This document shows positions 1-10,821 of a DNA stretch of 57,651 nucleotides, one piece after another; the stretch's first letter is position 1; every line of letters begins with the position of its first letter. Both the position numbers and the translations under genes were made by a program. Location of the stretch: contig JAEXMK010000082.1 in assembly GCA_023444445.1 (NCBI GenBank), positions 1 to 57,651 of the forward strand. The letters run 5' to 3'. Source of the stretch: Pseudomonadota bacterium (lineage in GTDB: Bacteria; Pseudomonadota; Alphaproteobacteria; Rhizobiales; Rhizobiaceae). The notes under the pieces were generated by a model. It was not told where the DNA came from, ran no database searches, and saw only the letters and a list, made by a program, of their open reading frames with translations.

Positions 1-262
1 CGCGCAGGCGAGGCTCGCGGGGCTCGGGCTCGCCGGCTCGGGATCGCAGATCCAGACGGTCGTGCTCGGCCGCAACGCCCCGGCGCTGGAGGCCGCGAAG
101 GCGGTTCAGGCGGCGGGCTTCGACTGCCGCGCCATCCGGCCGCCGACCGTGCCGGAAGGCACCGCGCGGCTGCGCATCGCCATCACGCTTAATGTAGAAG
201 ACGGCCAGATTGCCGACATGATCGGGCTGCTTGCCCTTTCGCTGCGGGAGGAAGCGGCATGA
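1..262 (+). CDS. bioF: 8-amino-7-oxononanoate synthase, C-terminal part
   Basis: The reading frame is open from the first bases and ends in TGA at 260-262, so only about the last 86 codons lie in the window. The product would be the PLP-dependent synthase that joins pimeloyl-ACP and L-alanine in biotin synthesis. The visible tail has the family's SQIQTVVLG strand, followed by a [12 protein letters not shown] stretch typical of the C-terminal domain of alpha-oxoamine synthases. Its stop codon overlaps the start of bioD by four bases (ATGA), so the two are translationally coupled. The gene name relies mainly on the bioD-bioA-bioZ context plus these tail motifs. The catalytic lysine lies upstream of the window. 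Confidence 0.9.
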   Translation, partial: AQARLAGLGLAGSGSQIQTVVLGRNAPALEAAKAVQAAGFDCRAIRPPTVPEGTARLRIAITLNVEDGQIADMIGLLALSLREEAA

Positions 263-893
263 GCCCGCGTTTTGTCATCTCCGGCACGGATACCGGCATC
301 GGCAAGACGGTTTTTGCCGCAGCGCTCGCCCATGCGCTTCAGGCCCATTACTGGAAGCCTGTTCAGTCAGGGCTTGGGGAAGAAACCGACAGCGAGACGG
401 TGGCAAGGCTTGCCGGCGTGCCGCACACGCGCATCCTGCCGGAAGCCTATCGGTTGAAGACGCCGGCCTCGCCGCATCTTTCGGCGCATCTCGACACTGT
501 CACAATCGATCCCGCACTTTTACAGCCGCCGCGACTGGATGGACCGCTTGTCATCGAAGGCGCAGGCGGGCTTCTGGTGCCGCTGACGGAGAGGGTACTC
601 TTTGCCGATGTCTTTGCCCGCTGGCAAATTCCGCTCATCCTGTGCGCCAGAACCGCGCTCGGCACCATCAACCACACGCTGCTTTCGCTCGAAGCACTGC
701 GGCAACGCGCCATTCCCGTGCAGGGTGTGGTTTTCATCGGTGATGAAGACAGGGAAAACCAGCGCATCATAACCAACATCGGCGCGGTGCGTCTGCTCGG
801 GCGGTTACCGCGCCTGGTGGATCTGACCAGCGAGGCGCTCTATCAGGCCTTCGCCCAACACTTCAATCTCGCTGATTTTCTGGAGGTGCCGGC

Positions 894-897
<4 letters not shown>
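259..897 (+). CDS. bioD: Dethiobiotin synthetase
   Basis: This 212-residue protein closes the ureido ring of dethiobiotin from 7,8-diaminopelargonate, CO2 and ATP in the cytoplasm. It begins with the BioD P-loop GTDTGIGKT at about residues 9-17, and has [10 protein letters not shown] near residue 100 as the second conserved loop. A little later the [13 protein letters not shown] segment fits the family's nucleotide and dimer region. Length is normal for the family. The start ATG at 259 overlaps the bioF stop, and the stop overlaps the bioA start, so bioF, bioD and bioA read as one coupled transcript. Confidence 0.97.
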
Positions 898-3211
<2,314 letters not shown>

Positions 3212-3240
3212 CGTTGCGGTTTTCCCGGTGAGGGGCTGCG

Positions 3241-4134
3241 TCAGCGCCAGAACACGAGCGCCATGCCAATAACGACAAGGGCGGCTCCCACCCATGCACC
3301 GGATGCGGGCCGCTCTCCGGTTCTGAGCCAGAGCAATGGCAGGATAATGACGGGCGTTGTGGCCGAAAGCGTGGAGACAATGCCGACCTTGCCGCCGGAA
3401 AGCGCAAAAAGCAGCAGTGTCATGCCGAAACCGAGCGCGATGATGCCGGTCAGCGCCGTCTGGAAGAATATGCTGCCCGTCAATGGTCCGTTGGGTTTGA
3501 CGGCCTTGATGGGGAGCATCGTCAACATCGTAAGGCAGATCGCCGCGACACCGACTCGCAGCATGGATGCGGCAATGGGATCGACACCCGCTGCCATGAC
3601 AGGCCTTGCGATCAGGGAGCCAACGGCCTGGCTAAGAGCTGCGAGAAGGCCGACGAGCACGCCGAGCCAGAGCGGCCCCTTCACGCTTTCCCATGCGTGC
3701 AGCTGGGACTGGCGCTTGCCGAAAAGGATGGCCAGCAGAACGCCCGCAAGGGTGAGGCCTATGCCGGCTATGGCTGTCACGGAAAGCTGTTCCCCGAGAA
3801 CCGCCCAGCCAAGCACGGCGGCAATGGGAGCGTTGAGCGCGAACAGGATTCCCGAGCGGCGCGGCCCCAGCCGATTAAGGCAGGTGAAAAGCAGCGTATC
3901 GCCAACGAAGATACCGATGAAGCCGGAAAGCAGCAGCGACCATAGCGCATCCGGCTGCAAGTCCCGCCAGGTTCCCGATGCGAGGACGTATAGACCAAGC
4001 ACCGAGGCGACAAAAAGCTGCCTTGTCCTGTTGAAGGCAAGCGCACCGAGATGCCCCGCCGGGCGGGCGGCAAGCAGCCCCGTCATCGCCCAGCAGGTTG
4101 CAGCGCCCACGGCGGCCAGTTCATAGATTACCAT
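3241..4134 (-). CDS. EamA/DMT-family inner-membrane transporter
   Basis: This 297-residue protein has two tandem EamA-type halves with about ten hydrophobic helices. It is a drug/metabolite exporter of unknown substrate. The start is placed at the ATG at 4134 (MVIYELAAVGAATCWA), where the first membrane helix begins. An upstream in-frame extension of 50 residues is polar and lacks family character. Typical helix-end motifs are seen, such as GFIGIFVGDTLLF and the LNAPIAAVLGWAVLGE stretch of the first repeat. It converges on bioZ with 29 bases between the stops and is probably monocistronic. Confidence 0.88.
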   Translation of the reverse strand: MVIYELAAVGAATCWAMTGLLAARPAGHLGALAFNRTRQLFVASVLGLYVLASGTWRDLQPDALWSLLLSGFIGIFVGDTLLFTCLNRLGPRRSGILFALNAPIAAVLGWAVLGEQLSVTAIAGIGLTLAGVLLAILFGKRQSQLHAWESVKGPLWLGVLVGLLAALSQAVGSLIARPVMAAGVDPIAASMLRVGVAAICLTMLTMLPIKAVKPNGPLTGSIFFQTALTGIIALGFGMTLLLFALSGGKVGIVSTLSATTPVIILPLLWLRTGERPASGAWVGAALVVIGMALVFWR

Positions 4135-4174
4135 CTCGTTCCACCGCTCCGCTGTTGCCTCATCCCCACGCCGG

Positions 4175-4576
4175 TCATGCGTGCTTGCGCGCCCATCGCA
4201 AATTCTGCGTTTCCCCGCCATACCCATAGGCGTCGCCATCCACGGCGTGAACCAGCACATAGCTTGCTTCGTGTACGGGGCCAAGCAGCCTGCTCATCTC
4301 TTCATAAACACGGCGCACCCATTCGGTCGTCTCGTCTTTTATGTTGGTGTGGTCGGTAATCGAGACCTCGACGTAAAATGTGCCGACCTTCTGTTCCGCG
4401 ACGCTCGACCCGGCAATGATCCAGTCGACGGGATCGGCACTTTCGACGAGGACGGCGGTCACTGCCGGGTCTTTGTGCAAGATTTCTGCAGTCAGCCGGG
4501 ACAGGAGGGCAGCGACTTCCAGTTGCGGGTCGGCGGCATTTTGGGGTCTGGTGTAGCGGGCTTTGATCATGGGCAT
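4175..4576 (-). CDS. Tautomerase-superfamily protein
   Basis: This 133-residue protein starts Met-Pro-Met-Ile, so removal of Met would expose the N-terminal proline used as general base by 4-oxalocrotonate-tautomerase-superfamily enzymes. The start at 4576 is set by the strong AAGGAGATAA ribosome binding site. The length suits the longer tautomerases with two beta-alpha-beta units rather than the 62-residue 4-OT type. The substrate is unknown. It is transcribed away from the LysR gene at 4668, the usual arrangement for a regulator and its target. An AT-rich inverted repeat lies between them. Confidence 0.75.
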   Translation of the reverse strand: MPMIKARYTRPQNAADPQLEVAALLSRLTAEILHKDPAVTAVLVESADPVDWIIAGSSVAEQKVGTFYVEVSITDHTNIKDETTEWVRRVYEEMSRLLGPVHEASYVLVHAVDGDAYGYGGETQNLRWARKHA

Positions 4577-4633
4577 GGTGTTATCTCCTTGTTGCCGGAG
4601 ACCACCTTGCGCAAATTTCACCATAATGAGAAG

Positions 4634-4647
4634 ATAATGATTATTAT
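4634..4647. promoter_or_regulatory. Candidate LysR operator between the tautomerase gene and its regulator
   Basis: The 91-base divergent intergenic region contains ATAATGATTATTAT at 4634-4647, a nearly symmetrical AT-rich sequence that fits the T-N11-A style of LysR-type binding sites. Its position between a LysR gene and the adjacent tautomerase gene is the main reason to call it. No binding evidence exists from sequence alone. Confidence 0.35.
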
Positions 4648-4667
4648 TCCATTCATAGCGATTTCAT

Positions 4668-5528
4668 ATGATTGACCTCGAAAGCGTCCGCCTCTTCATT
4701 CTTTCCATCGAACTGGGCAGCCTGACCAGGGCAGCCGAGGCTGCGGGAACCGTGCAGCCGGTCGTCAGCCAGAAGCTGAAGCTGCTGGAGCAGCGTCTCG
4801 GCAGACGTTTGATCGACCGTTCGCCACGCCATCTTCGGCTGACGGAGGACGGGCAGGTGTTCCTGCCCAAGGCGCGCGAGTTGTTGGCCAAACATGAGGA
4901 TGCGCTGAACTTCAGTGAGGAACCGCCACTGCATTTCGCGCTGGCGGCTAGCGATCACGCGATCGGGACCCGCCTCTCGGCAGCGATTAGAGCGATGCGC
5001 ATATCGCTGCCGGCCAATGCCGTCATCGATGTGAGTATGGGTTTCTCCCGCCACGTGAAGGAAAGCTTCGTATCCGGACTGGCCGATGCCGCTCTCATCC
5101 GGCGCAATGGCGGCGGGTCCGATGGCGAAGTGCTGCGCACCGACAGGCTGGGATGGCGTGTGGCCCCGGACTGGCGGCCACGCGCCAACGGTGCCGTTCC
5201 GCTCGTGTCTCTTGGAGCCGGATGTGGTGTCCGGGATATCGCGATATCCGAGCTTGGAAAGGCTGGCGTGGCCTGGCGCGACGCCTTCACGGCCGGAAGC
5301 TGCTCGGCGCTCCTTGAAGGGGTGTTTGCCGGTGCGGGTATCGCCGCCCTCGGCGACATCAGCGCCCGAGGACTGCCTGACCGCGGCGCCGAACTCGGCC
5401 TGCCACCGTTGCCTTCCTCAGACATCGTTCTTTTGTCCCGCGCGCGAACCCCGGCCCATGCCTCGGCCATCAGGGCTCTGGTCGCTGCGGTATCGGGCGC
5501 GTCGGCTTCTTCGCGCGATCTCGACTGA
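4668..5528 (+). CDS. LysR-family transcriptional regulator
   Basis: This 286-residue protein has the LysR winged helix-turn-helix at about residues 1-60: LESVRLFILSIELGSLTRAAEAAGTVQPVVSQKLKLLEQRLGRRLIDRS, quoted here only as a region (key residues A21-A22 and Q30). A shorter than usual effector-binding domain follows. It probably controls the divergent tautomerase gene. The effector is not predictable. The sequence after its stop (5529-5826) holds no recognisable gene. Confidence 0.9.
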   Translation: MIDLESVRLFILSIELGSLTRAAEAAGTVQPVVSQKLKLLEQRLGRRLIDRSPRHLRLTEDGQVFLPKARELLAKHEDALNFSEEPPLHFALAASDHAIGTRLSAAIRAMRISLPANAVIDVSMGFSRHVKESFVSGLADAALIRRNGGGSDGEVLRTDRLGWRVAPDWRPRANGAVPLVSLGAGCGVRDIAISELGKAGVAWRDAFTAGSCSALLEGVFAGAGIAALGDISARGLPDRGAELGLPPLPSSDIVLLSRARTPAHASAIRALVAAVSGASASSRDLD

Positions 5529-5826
5529 GCCGGCCTTATCGCCTTTGCCGAGCCGTACATCCTGATCGAAGGCTGCTATCTCGTCCGCGATGGGGCATGC
5601 GTCAGTACCCCTGGTCATTGACGTGACGGAGACGTGGTCGCCAGTGAAGAATGCCGAGCGGATTCAATCAGAGGAGATCCGGCAGCCACTGGTTTGGGTT
5701 CGTATCAGTTCAAGGCGAGTGAATTTGGAGTTGGTTTGGTTGTCGTTCCAAATCCATCAAAAGGAGCTATCCGTGCAGCGCTCACGTTATAGATAGATGC
5801 AAGTCTTTTGCGCTTCTGATCCTCCT
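5529..5826. other. Intergenic stretch without recognised gene
   Basis: Nearly 300 bases separate the LysR stop from the LacI-type stump. The small open frame at 5590-5796 has no ribosome binding site and no family resemblance. I see no RNA gene, terminator with T-run or mobile-element end. Since the next feature is a gene fragment, this stretch may be debris from an old rearrangement. Confidence 0.4.
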
Positions 5827-6141
5827 TTACGCATTTTCAGAAAGGAAGATCTGAATCTCTGTGGCGATGGAAACTCCATCGCCCGGTAATCGACCCAATA
5901 ATTTGGAGATCGTCTCGACGGCAAGCCGCGCCTCCAAGAGTGGCCTTTGGTCAATGACCGCGTTGATCTTCCTGGATTTTAGGAGCATTCGTCGGTCAGG
6001 AGTAAGTTCGTGGGTGATGACAACGGTATCATCGACCCGCCCCAGCCGTTGAAGCATGGTTACGATCGGCATCGCACCGGCAGGTATTCTCGCCTGCGTG
6101 ATGGGGCGCAGATGATCCCGGTCCTGGCTGCGGAGAAGGCG
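5827..6141 (-). pseudogene. C-terminal stump of a LacI-family regulator
   Basis: Read leftwards from 6141, an open frame of about 104 codons matches the end of the sugar-binding domain of a rhizobial LacI-type regulator. The segment DTVVITHELTPDRR, followed by INAVIDQRPLLEARLAVE, is the typical last part of such proteins. There is no DNA-binding domain and no N-terminal half. The upstream frame is closed by a TAG at 6142-6144, and the opine-dehydrogenase-like gene ends at 6146. It is therefore a truncated relic, probably left when the neighbouring cluster was inserted or rearranged. Translation of an 81-residue product from ATG 6072 is possible but would not be a working regulator. Confidence 0.7.
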
Positions 6142-6145
6142 CTAC

Positions 6146-7228
6146 TTACGCCGGCGAAAATCCGTTTTCGCAAAGCTCCCGCAGCTCCACCGGAGCGAGA
6201 TGATCAAGCGAAAGCTCCGGCAGCAGATCATTGTCCGCTTCCAGATTCCGCGCGACCGATGCGGTGAAGATGCGAATACCGGCTTCGTGCAGGATGGCAG
6301 GACGATTGACGATGCGGCCAAGAAGGACGGTTGGTAAAAGACCGAAGGGCACATCCTCGAAGATATAGCGGCTGTCGATGGAGGAAGGTCCCATGCCGCC
6401 TCGTCCCTCGCGATGCATCTGCTGGTTCATTTCCGACACAGAGGCGAGAGGTACATGAAAGGAGAGAGAAAAGTGCTCTCGGACCGTCTTTACCTCAAGG
6501 CCAAAGCTCTCGGCGATTGACAGTCGCTCTACGTCGAGCGCTTCGATCAACTGCCCGACCGCCGGGGTCACATGCTCACCCTGTCCCCAGCTCTCTGCCT
6601 TTTCCATCCGTGTCAGATTGAGCAATGCGATTCCGAGATGATTTTGCGGATTGAGGTTTGAGAGCGCGATGGCAAGCAAACCGTCGCGTTCGACGAAACG
6701 ATCACCGAAGAGTTCAGTGCACAGGCTATGACCCTCAGCGGCTGCCGACTTCGGCAGGGTGGCAAAGTCCACCTTCTGGCGGATGGTGTTGACAACGACG
6801 CTGCGCCCGTCGGTTTGACGACGGGCCGTCAGAAGCGTGGTCCCCCACGCAATGATCGGCAGGCGGAGTTGTCGTTCGGACAGCCGCTTCGACAGATAGA
6901 GCGCTCCAAAGGAGCTATGAGAGCTGATGATGACGGGGAGTCCCTGCCGCAAATGCGGCAGTGCCGCGTCGATAGCGGCACGGTGACCGTTGGCGGGCAT
7001 TGCAATGATGACCGCATCTGCATCCGCAATAGCGGCCTCGCAGGTTGCCGCGACGTCGACTGGACCGACGAAGTCCAATGCGCCGGTAGCAATGAGCGGT
7101 TTGCCTTCCGACAAGGGCGTAGCACTGCGCCCGGAGGGCGACCACAGTGACGGGCGATGTCCCGCTTCGGCGAGAAAAGCCGCCATGCCATAAGCAATCG
7201 AACCCGCACCGAGAATGGCTATCCGCAT
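6146..7228 (-). CDS. NAD(P)-dependent octopine/nopaline-dehydrogenase family protein
   Basis: This 360-residue protein has an N-terminal Rossmann fold with GAGSIA at residues 7-12. The C-terminal opine-dehydrogenase domain carries NPQNHLGIALLNL, holding the conserved catalytic-region histidine, and EDVPFGLLP near residue 300. Family members reductively condense an amino acid with a keto acid, or oxidise the resulting opine; distant relatives act on other secondary amines. It is transcribed away from a LysR-ABC transporter operon across a 387-base region, which suggests the substrate or product is what that transporter moves. The start at 7228 follows AAAGGA. Crown-gall opine synthases are plant-expressed T-DNA genes, whereas this copy has a bacterial ribosome binding site. 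A 2-dehydropantoate-reductase-like role is less likely. Confidence 0.85.
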   Translation of the reverse strand: MRIAILGAGSIAYGMAAFLAEAGHRPSLWSPSGRSATPLSEGKPLIATGALDFVGPVDVAATCEAAIADADAVIIAMPANGHRAAIDAALPHLRQGLPVIISSHSSFGALYLSKRLSERQLRLPIIAWGTTLLTARRQTDGRSVVVNTIRQKVDFATLPKSAAAEGHSLCTELFGDRFVERDGLLAIALSNLNPQNHLGIALLNLTRMEKAESWGQGEHVTPAVGQLIEALDVERLSIAESFGLEVKTVREHFSLSFHVPLASVSEMNQQMHREGRGGMGPSSIDSRYIFEDVPFGLLPTVLLGRIVNRPAILHEAGIRIFTASVARNLEADNDLLPELSLDHLAPVELRELCENGFSPA

Positions 7229-7615
7229 GTCATCTATCCTTTCGGTTGTAGGAGTAGGCGTGGCGCCACCCTCTGGTCTCTATCTTTCGCGCAGGACACA
7301 AACCGGTTCTGTACATTCCCAGCCGATCGTTGCGCAAATGCATCATTTTTTCTGGCACGCCGGAAACCGCGTTCTCGGTTCTCCTGCCTCATTTATCAGC
7401 GCGCCTGCCTACACCCTCAGCAAGTCCTGGCTCCTTCGAGTAAATGCATGTGCTGCGTGAGCAAAAGCCGCGCCCTGAGGCTTAATTTTCTGCACAGTTC
7501 GAAGTCAGCGAGCCATCTTTTTCATCTTCTGCCACTCGAACGAAAAATTCTCTTTTGTCACTAGCAGATATCATGCGTTTAATGCACATTAAATTTGTCA
7601 TAATGCAAAGGATGC
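7229..7615. other. Divergent promoter region of the opine-dehydrogenase/ABC cluster
   Basis: This 387-base region separates two divergent transcription units and must hold both promoters. Only a sharp palindrome near the LysR gene (7578-7593) stands out. The small open frames inside it do not resemble proteins. No RNA gene was seen. Confidence 0.6.
7578..7593. promoter_or_regulatory. LysR-type operator candidate
   Basis: TTTAATG at 7578-7584 and CATTAAA at 7587-7593 form perfect 7-base arms around CA. The palindrome contains the T-N11-A spacing expected of LysR-type regulators. It sits about 23 bases before the LysR start codon, so it would suit autoregulation and control of the downstream transporter operon, which shares the LysR transcript. 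Confidence 0.5.
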
Positions 7616-8653
7616 ATGATAGCGATGGAGATACGCGAGCTCGAGGCGTTTCTGGCGGTAATGTCCGCAGGCAGCATTACCGGTGCTGCGCGCCTCCTTG
7701 ACCGTTCGCAATCTCAGGTGACGCGCCTCATTCAAGATCTCGAGACATCGCTCGGATTTCCGCTGTTCGATCGCAATGGCCCGCGTATTACGCCGAGTGA
7801 CAAGGGGGTGGCTTTCCACGCCGAGGCGGAGCGCTTCATCAGCGGCATCGAGCATCTGCGCAACCGTGCCCAACGCATCAGTCTTAGGGAGCCTGAGCCG
7901 GTCGAGATCGCGGCGACCCCTGCTTTTGCAACCGGAATGGTGCCGCTCGCTCTCGCGGAGTTACCCGAAGCCCTTCTGCCGCACACGGTTTTTTTAAGGA
8001 GCATGCCGGCCGAGGCTGCAGTCCAGGCGGTGCTGGGACGGACTGCGGATTTCTGTGTGACGTCGCTTCCGGCAGAGCAACCGGGTCTCGAGGCGCATGG
8101 CTATTTCCAGGGCCGCTGTGCAGCGGTCTTGTCCGTCAACGATCCGCTGGCCGCCAAGGATGTCGTTTCTATTAGCGACCTTGCCGACCAGACGATCATT
8201 ACACTAGCGAACCCATTCCGTCTGCGCCGCCGCGTCGACAAGGCGCTGCAAGAGGCAAATGTCCGGGCACGGCGGATCATCGCCACGAGCGCGGCGATGA
8301 GTGCGGTACAGGTCGCGTCGACAGGCATGGGAATTGCGATCGTTGAGCCGGCTACCGCTTACGGTCCCTTGACCGCGGGCGTGACTGTGCGACCGCTCGA
8401 CGTCGACATTCCGTTTCTATGGGGAATTTTCTCGGCAACAGCGCGCCCGCTGTCAGCCACCGCCCAGGAGCTGATCCAGCTGATTATCCGTGTGGCCTCA
8501 GCCCGCATGCCGGATTTCACCGCCCACGATCCGCGCGCCTCAGGGCGTGTGGCTGACGTCACCTATGGGGGAACCGTCGAAGGGGACGCTCCCTTATCAG
8601 AATTTTCTGCCCCGTCGACCCCAATCAAGAAACAACAAAGGAGAGTGCCATGA
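7616..8653 (+). CDS. LysR-family regulator of the transporter operon
   Basis: This protein has 345 residues from ATG 7616, or 342 from ATG 7625, which gives the usual MEIRELEAF start of LysR proteins. The HTH covers about residues 4-63, including AVMSAGSITGAARLLDRSQ. It resembles the OccR/NocR opine-regulator subgroup in its first helices (RxxEAFLAVM), but this is an eye comparison. The C-terminal end is unusually long and polar because it reads through the ribosome binding site of the next gene. Its stop overlaps the binding-protein start by four bases, so the regulator heads the operon and is translationally coupled to it. That should link regulator level to transporter level. Confidence 0.9.
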   Translation: MIAMEIRELEAFLAVMSAGSITGAARLLDRSQSQVTRLIQDLETSLGFPLFDRNGPRITPSDKGVAFHAEAERFISGIEHLRNRAQRISLREPEPVEIAATPAFATGMVPLALAELPEALLPHTVFLRSMPAEAAVQAVLGRTADFCVTSLPAEQPGLEAHGYFQGRCAAVLSVNDPLAAKDVVSISDLADQTIITLANPFRLRRRVDKALQEANVRARRIIATSAAMSAVQVASTGMGIAIVEPATAYGPLTAGVTVRPLDVDIPFLWGIFSATARPLSATAQELIQLIIRVASARMPDFTAHDPRASGRVADVTYGGTVEGDAPLSEFSAPSTPIKKQQRRVP

Positions 8654-9750
8654 AAGAGTTTAAAGCGACCCGCCGTTCTACCCTCAAACTGCTCGCTGCC
8701 GGCTCCGGTATCCTGGCGGCGCCTGGCCTGATGCGCTCCGCCCACGCGCAGGGCAAGGTCGTCAACATCACGACCTACGACAAGTTCGTGCCGCAGTCTT
8801 TCATCGATCAGTTCCAGAAGGACACGGGGATCGAGATCCGCATCCGTCTGACGGACGATCAGGGCAAGCAATACAACATTCTGACGGCCGAAGGTGCCAC
8901 GCCGTCGACCGATATCGTGACGGTAACCGGCCACCGGCTCTCCCAGTTCATCGGCTCCAACCTCCTTTCGCCGCTTGATACCAGCCGACTGAAGAATTGG
9001 GACAAGCTGGCGGCAGCCTACAAAGGCGCACCGCAGCTCACCATCAACGGCTCCACCTACGGCGTGCCGCTTCTGGCGGGCTTTGAAGGTCTGGCCCGCA
9101 ACACGGAATACACCAAGCCTTCCGACAGCTGGGGCATGATGTTCGACGAGGAATACAAGGGACTGACCTCCTACATCATTTCAGACTTCCTCTCTCTGAC
9201 CATGCTGTATCAAGGCAATGACGGCGATTATGTCACCTATGAAGGCAAGGAAGCCGTTGCCCAGGAAGCCACCAACAAGGCGCGTGACTTTCTGATCAGC
9301 CAAAAGGACAAGGTCCGCAAATATTACGATGCAGGTTCCGAAGTGCAGCAGATGTTCCTGAACGAGGACATCTACGTCGCGCAGGCCTGGTCCGGTCCGA
9401 CGTCCAAGCTGATCATGGACGGTCACCCCATCGAGCTGTCGGTTCCGAAGGAAGGCACCTACGGGTTCCTCTACTCCTTCAACGTGGTGAAGAACGGCCC
9501 GAATGCGGACGCTGCCTATGCCTTCCTGGACGCCATTCTCGCCTCACCGGAAATCGGTGCTGCCATGGTTCGCCAGTCCGGCTTTGCCTCGGCCTTTGAT
9601 GGCGTCGACAAGCTGCTCAACGACCGCGAACGGGCCGCCATGGCGCTTCCACAGGACCAGATGGAGCGCATCAAGTTCTTCAGCTCGGTCAACCGGGCCA
9701 TGAAGAACGCGATGATCGACAAGGCAGCTGCCGAAATCAAGGCTGCCTGA
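8650..9750 (+). CDS. ABC transporter substrate-binding protein (PotD/PotF-like)
   Basis: This 366-residue periplasmic protein has a twin-arginine-like leader: TRRSTLKLLAAGSGILAAP then a cleavage region at SAHAQ around residue 34. The body is a type II extracellular solute-binding protein of the spermidine/putrescine class, with the MFLNEDIYVAQAWSG segment and a C-terminal FLDAILASPEIG motif. The family carries polyamines, but rhizobial members also bind opines and amino-acid derivatives. The start overlaps the LysR stop, with GGAGAG as ribosome binding site. Substrate specificity cannot be read from sequence, though the opine-dehydrogenase neighbour makes an opine-like or polyamine-conjugate ligand plausible. 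Confidence 0.88.
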   Translation: MKEFKATRRSTLKLLAAGSGILAAPGLMRSAHAQGKVVNITTYDKFVPQSFIDQFQKDTGIEIRIRLTDDQGKQYNILTAEGATPSTDIVTVTGHRLSQFIGSNLLSPLDTSRLKNWDKLAAAYKGAPQLTINGSTYGVPLLAGFEGLARNTEYTKPSDSWGMMFDEEYKGLTSYIISDFLSLTMLYQGNDGDYVTYEGKEAVAQEATNKARDFLISQKDKVRKYYDAGSEVQQMFLNEDIYVAQAWSGPTSKLIMDGHPIELSVPKEGTYGFLYSFNVVKNGPNADAAYAFLDAILASPEIGAAMVRQSGFASAFDGVDKLLNDRERAAMALPQDQMERIKFFSSVNRAMKNAMIDKAAAEIKAA

Positions 9751-9787
9751 GTTACCGCTGCGACGCGACGCGAACCCGGCCGGTGCC

Positions 9788-9802
9788 GGGGTCGCAGACC
9801 CC
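9788..9802 (+). other. Intercistronic hairpin after the binding-protein gene
   Basis: GGGGTC (9788-9793) and GACCCC (9797-9802) form a perfect six-base stem with a three-base loop, 37 bases after the binding-protein stop. No T-run follows, only CAATAAAAA, so it is probably not a strong terminator. Such stems after periplasmic binding-protein genes commonly protect that part of the mRNA and give excess binding protein over permease. Confidence 0.45.
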
Positions 9803-9834
9803 AATAAAAAGCTTGTCCAGAGCTGGGAACGATC

Positions 9835-10818
9835 ATGGTGAACACGACAATGACTGAACTCCGAGAGGAAAGCGCGCCAGCCCCGGCGCATTATTCCGGA
9901 TGGATTGGCAAGGTGACAGGCTCAGCCCTTTACCGAACCACCGTAGGCCGGCTGGCAGACAGTCGCCATGCGCGCCTCGCACTCCTTGCCGGGATACCCG
10001 TGATATGGCTTTTCGTCCTGCATGTCGGGCCGATCCTGCAAATGGCCAATATCAGTTTCACGGACAACTATCCGCCTCAACCGAACGAGGCCACGCGCTA
10101 TACGCTCGCCAACTATGCTTTGTTCTTCTCGGATTCGATTTACGTGCTGCCCTTCATACGCAGCCTCGTATTTGCGGCCGTCGTTACCGTGTCGACCCTG
10201 GTGATCGTTTATCCGGTTGCCTATTACGTGGCGAAGGTGCTCCAGCCGAAGCAGCGTATGCGCGCGCTGCTGCTCCTGCTCATCCCGTTCTGGGCCGGAG
10301 AACTGATCCGCACCTTCTCGGTCATCATGCTGCTGGCCAATCGCGGAGCCGTCAACGTTCTGTTGCGCGAGATCGGCCTCATCGATCGGCCTATCCCGAT
10401 GCTTTACACGTCCTTTTCGCTGAGCTTCGGCGTCATCTATCTCCTGGCGCTCTACATGCTGCTCCCGCTCTATTCAGCTATAGAAAAGATCCCGGTACAG
10501 CTGGTGCACGCCGCTGCCGATCTTGGCGCAAGCCCTTTCCAACGCTTTCGTCGCGTTATCCTGCCGCTGTCGAAAGACGGTATCGTGTCCGGCTGCAGCC
10601 TGGTTTACCTCACCGCCGTCGGTGTCTTCGCCGCTCCGCTGCTGCTCGGTGGCCCGAACGCCGTCATCTTTCCGGAGGTGATCGCAACGCTCTTCCACTC
10701 CTCCAACGACAAATGGCCTGAAGGCGCTGCCTTCGCCATGCTGATGCTCGCCGTGTCGCTGACAACGGTTGGTCTCTTCATGCGCGTCGTTGGCGGTCGC
10801 TCTGTCCGGCTGATGTAG
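9835..10818 (+). CDS. ABC transporter permease (PotB-like)
   Basis: This 327-residue inner-membrane protein has about six helices in a binding-protein-dependent permease domain. The EAA loop is present as AAADLGASPFQRFRRVILPLS around residue 225. The N-terminal 45 residues before the first helix are longer than usual. ATG 9835 was chosen; ATG 9850 (MTELREESAP) is possible. Its partner permease begins three bases after its stop. Confidence 0.9.
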   Translation: MVNTTMTELREESAPAPAHYSGWIGKVTGSALYRTTVGRLADSRHARLALLAGIPVIWLFVLHVGPILQMANISFTDNYPPQPNEATRYTLANYALFFSDSIYVLPFIRSLVFAAVVTVSTLVIVYPVAYYVAKVLQPKQRMRALLLLLIPFWAGELIRTFSVIMLLANRGAVNVLLREIGLIDRPIPMLYTSFSLSFGVIYLLALYMLLPLYSAIEKIPVQLVHAAADLGASPFQRFRRVILPLSKDGIVSGCSLVYLTAVGVFAAPLLLGGPNAVIFPEVIATLFHSSNDKWPEGAAFAMLMLAVSLTTVGLFMRVVGGRSVRLM

Positions 10819-10821
10819 GAG

